Shown here piece by piece: positions 62,968 through 64,000 of a stretch of 64,000 bases of DNA. Position 1 is the first letter of the stretch. Every line of letters begins with the position of its first letter. The position numbers were made by a program, and so were the translations under genes. This DNA comes from Oscillospiraceae bacterium (GTDB taxonomy: Bacteria; Bacillota; Clostridia; Oscillospirales; Ruminococcaceae), in contig JAGAJN010000018.1 of assembly GCA_017828975.1 (NCBI GenBank), positions 62,001-126,000 of the forward strand, read 5' to 3'. Under the pieces are notes generated by a model that was not told the DNA's origin, ran no database searches, and saw only the letters and a list, made by a program, of their open reading frames with translations.

Positions 62968-63576
62968 ATGATAAAGGTTCTGCTAATGTCTGCGGCGCTG
63001 TCGCTGGACTGTTTTGCGGCGGGAATAGGTCTGGCTTCGGACAAAATAAGGATACCTCCCCTGTCCGCCGCTATAATAAGCCTTGTGGGAACGGCATTTC
63101 TGGGCGGTTCGCTGCTTATCTCACAGCTTATCGAAGCGGTCATCAGCGCAGAATTCTGCCGCAAGCTTTCCTGCGGGCTGCTGCTTATTCTCGGGATATT
63201 CTGCCTGTTTCAGCAGCTGATAAAGCGTGTCCTGCGAAAATGCCGAAGCCGTGATTTCTGCCTGAAATGCAGCGGGATAAATCTCGTTATCAGCCTGTAC
63301 CTTGATGAAACCGAAGCCGACTGCGACCGTTCAAAATCCATCAGCCCCCGTGAAGCCCTCACCCTGTCCGCCGCATTGTCCGCAGACTCCGTTCTCAGCG
63401 GCATAAGCGCAGGTCTGGCGAAGCTGCCGACTGTCCCCCTGCTTGCCTGCACATTTTTAAGCGGTGCGGCGTTCCTGTTTGCGGGAAGCATTATCGGGAA
63501 CAGCCTTGCAGAAAGGTCGGAGATAAACATAGGCTGGCTAAGCGGGATAATACTTATTTTACTGGCGTTCATATGA
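62968..63576 (+). CDS. ytaF: Sporulation-type membrane protein YtaF (MntP family)
   Basis: 202 residues, SD AAAGGA. Six membrane helices as two MntP-like halves joined by a cytoplasmic loop (about 90-130) rich in Cys and charged residues. The repeated acidic motifs are ALSLDCFAAGIG near residue 10 and ALSADSVLSGISAG near 145. MntP proteins export Mn2+; YtaF is a sporulation-associated relative. The second acidic helix and PPLSAAIISLVG fit YtaF. Convergent with an EAL gene. Confidence 0.85.
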   Translation: MIKVLLMSAALSLDCFAAGIGLASDKIRIPPLSAAIISLVGTAFLGGSLLISQLIEAVISAEFCRKLSCGLLLILGIFCLFQQLIKRVLRKCRSRDFCLKCSGINLVISLYLDETEADCDRSKSISPREALTLSAALSADSVLSGISAGLAKLPTVPLLACTFLSGAAFLFAGSIIGNSLAERSEINIGWLSGIILILLAFI

Positions 63577-63623
63577 AAAAAGTGCCTTTCTGATGGGCGT
63601 ATTCCCAATCGTGAAAGGCACTT
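63574..63623 (-). terminator. Terminator shared by ytaF and the EAL gene
   Basis: 11-bp stem (63580-63590 with 63613-63623), 22-nt loop. The T run is on the minus strand, for the EAL gene. Confidence 0.75.
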
Positions 63624-63629
63624 ACTCTT

Positions 63630-64000
63630 TCATTTATCAAGCTTATCATTGCGGTGTCCCAGAAAATACTCCTTGGCAACATCTCCGGGAACGGGACGTG
63701 CGAAAAGATAGCCCTGAATATACGTCGCTCCGATGCTGCGGACTATCTCCTCCTGCTCCTCGGTCTCAACGCCCTCAGTCAGTATCTTTACCCCCTGCTC
63801 CACAAAAGCCTCGGAGATAAGGCTCAGCACCATGTAAGCCTTGTCGGACTTTTCCGCAGCACGCACAAGGGATTTGTCTATCTTCAGATATTCAAAGGGC
63901 AGCTCCAGCATATTGGACAGGTTGGAATAGCCTGTACCGAAGTCGTCCATATAGAACTTTATGCCGATAACGCCCAGTGTTTCCATTATCCGCTTGATGT
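63630..64000 (-). CDS. EAL-domain c-di-GMP phosphodiesterase, C-terminal part (gene continues past window)
   Basis: The frame is open to the window edge; an ATG at 63986 is internal. Visible EAL-domain blocks: FYMDDFGTGYSNLSNM with two metal-binding Asp, YLKIDKSLV, ILTEGVETEEQ and IQGYLFARPVP. These catalytic residues are intact, so it is likely an active enzyme that hydrolyses c-di-GMP. The EAL motif itself and any sensor or GGDEF domain lie outside. Confidence 0.9.
   Translation of the reverse strand, partial: IKRIMETLGVIGIKFYMDDFGTGYSNLSNMLELPFEYLKIDKSLVRAAEKSDKAYMVLSLISEAFVEQGVKILTEGVETEEQEEIVRSIGATYIQGYLFARPVPGDVAKEYFLGHRNDKLDK

Overview
The window comes from a low-to-mid GC, Gram-positive type anaerobe, most like Ruminococcus and relatives (Oscillospiraceae, Clostridia). 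I infer this from the gene set rather than from a database match. It has a dimeric-type GlyRS, T-box and L10-leader regulation, a SigH-like sigma factor, the sporulation-type membrane protein YtaF, a DivIVA-like protein, lipoproteins, an R. albus-type mannosylglucose phosphorylase (GH130), an alpha-galactosidase (GH27), and a soluble fumarate-reductase/heterodisulfide-reductase locus that fits a succinate-forming fermenter. Promoters are clear sigma-A types (TTGACA, 16-18 bp, TATAAT) and most genes have strong GGAGG-like ribosome binding sites. No rRNA, canonical tRNA, insertion sequence, prophage or CRISPR array was seen.

Layout. 1-5.0 kb: the end of a zinc-ribbon protein with Pro/Glu/Lys repeats, a very large membrane protein and an AT-rich orphan gene. 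5-16.2 kb: glyS, a lipase-like hydrolase, nrdR with GH130, cca, a TIM-barrel epimerase, secDF, GH27 and a drug/metabolite exporter. 16.4-20.6 kb: a complete spermidine operon speD-speA-speE-speB (arginine to agmatine to putrescine to spermidine). 20.7-34.9 kb: an XRE regulator, a lipoprotein, ilvA-ridA behind an isoleucine-type T-box, a SWIM/SNF2 helicase, an EpsG-like polymerase, a ClC transporter, prfB without the usual frameshift, a sugar-phosphate transferase, and rplJ-rplL behind an L10 leader. 35.0-35.3 kb: a likely new small RNA with repeated C-rich loops.

35.4-47.3 kb, minus strand, is the centrepiece. A consensus promoter drives fumC-hdrB-hdrC-hdrA-flxD-flxC-flxB-flxA-frdB-frdA, followed by an AspT/YidE-type (SucE-like) transporter. 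Read together, fumarase makes fumarate. FlxABCD-HdrABC takes electrons from NADH and can bifurcate them at the HdrA flavin. A soluble FrdAB with no membrane anchor nearby and no covalent-FAD histidine would be the high-potential acceptor. The transporter could export the succinate. This suggests a cytoplasmic, electron-bifurcating NADH:ferredoxin/fumarate reductase, which is inference and not proven by sequence.

47.7-64 kb: a HAD phosphatase, a signal-peptidase-like protein lacking catalytic residues, an ECF S component, a lipoprotein cyclophilin, a surface protein, mnmM, a degenerate nucleotidyltransferase/HEPN pair with a SLOG protein, corA behind a leader peptide and hairpin, a DivIVA-like protein, a SigH-like factor, a tRNA-like element ahead of a zinc-ribbon gene, TraX/lipoprotein/birA, ytaF and the end of an EAL-domain gene.
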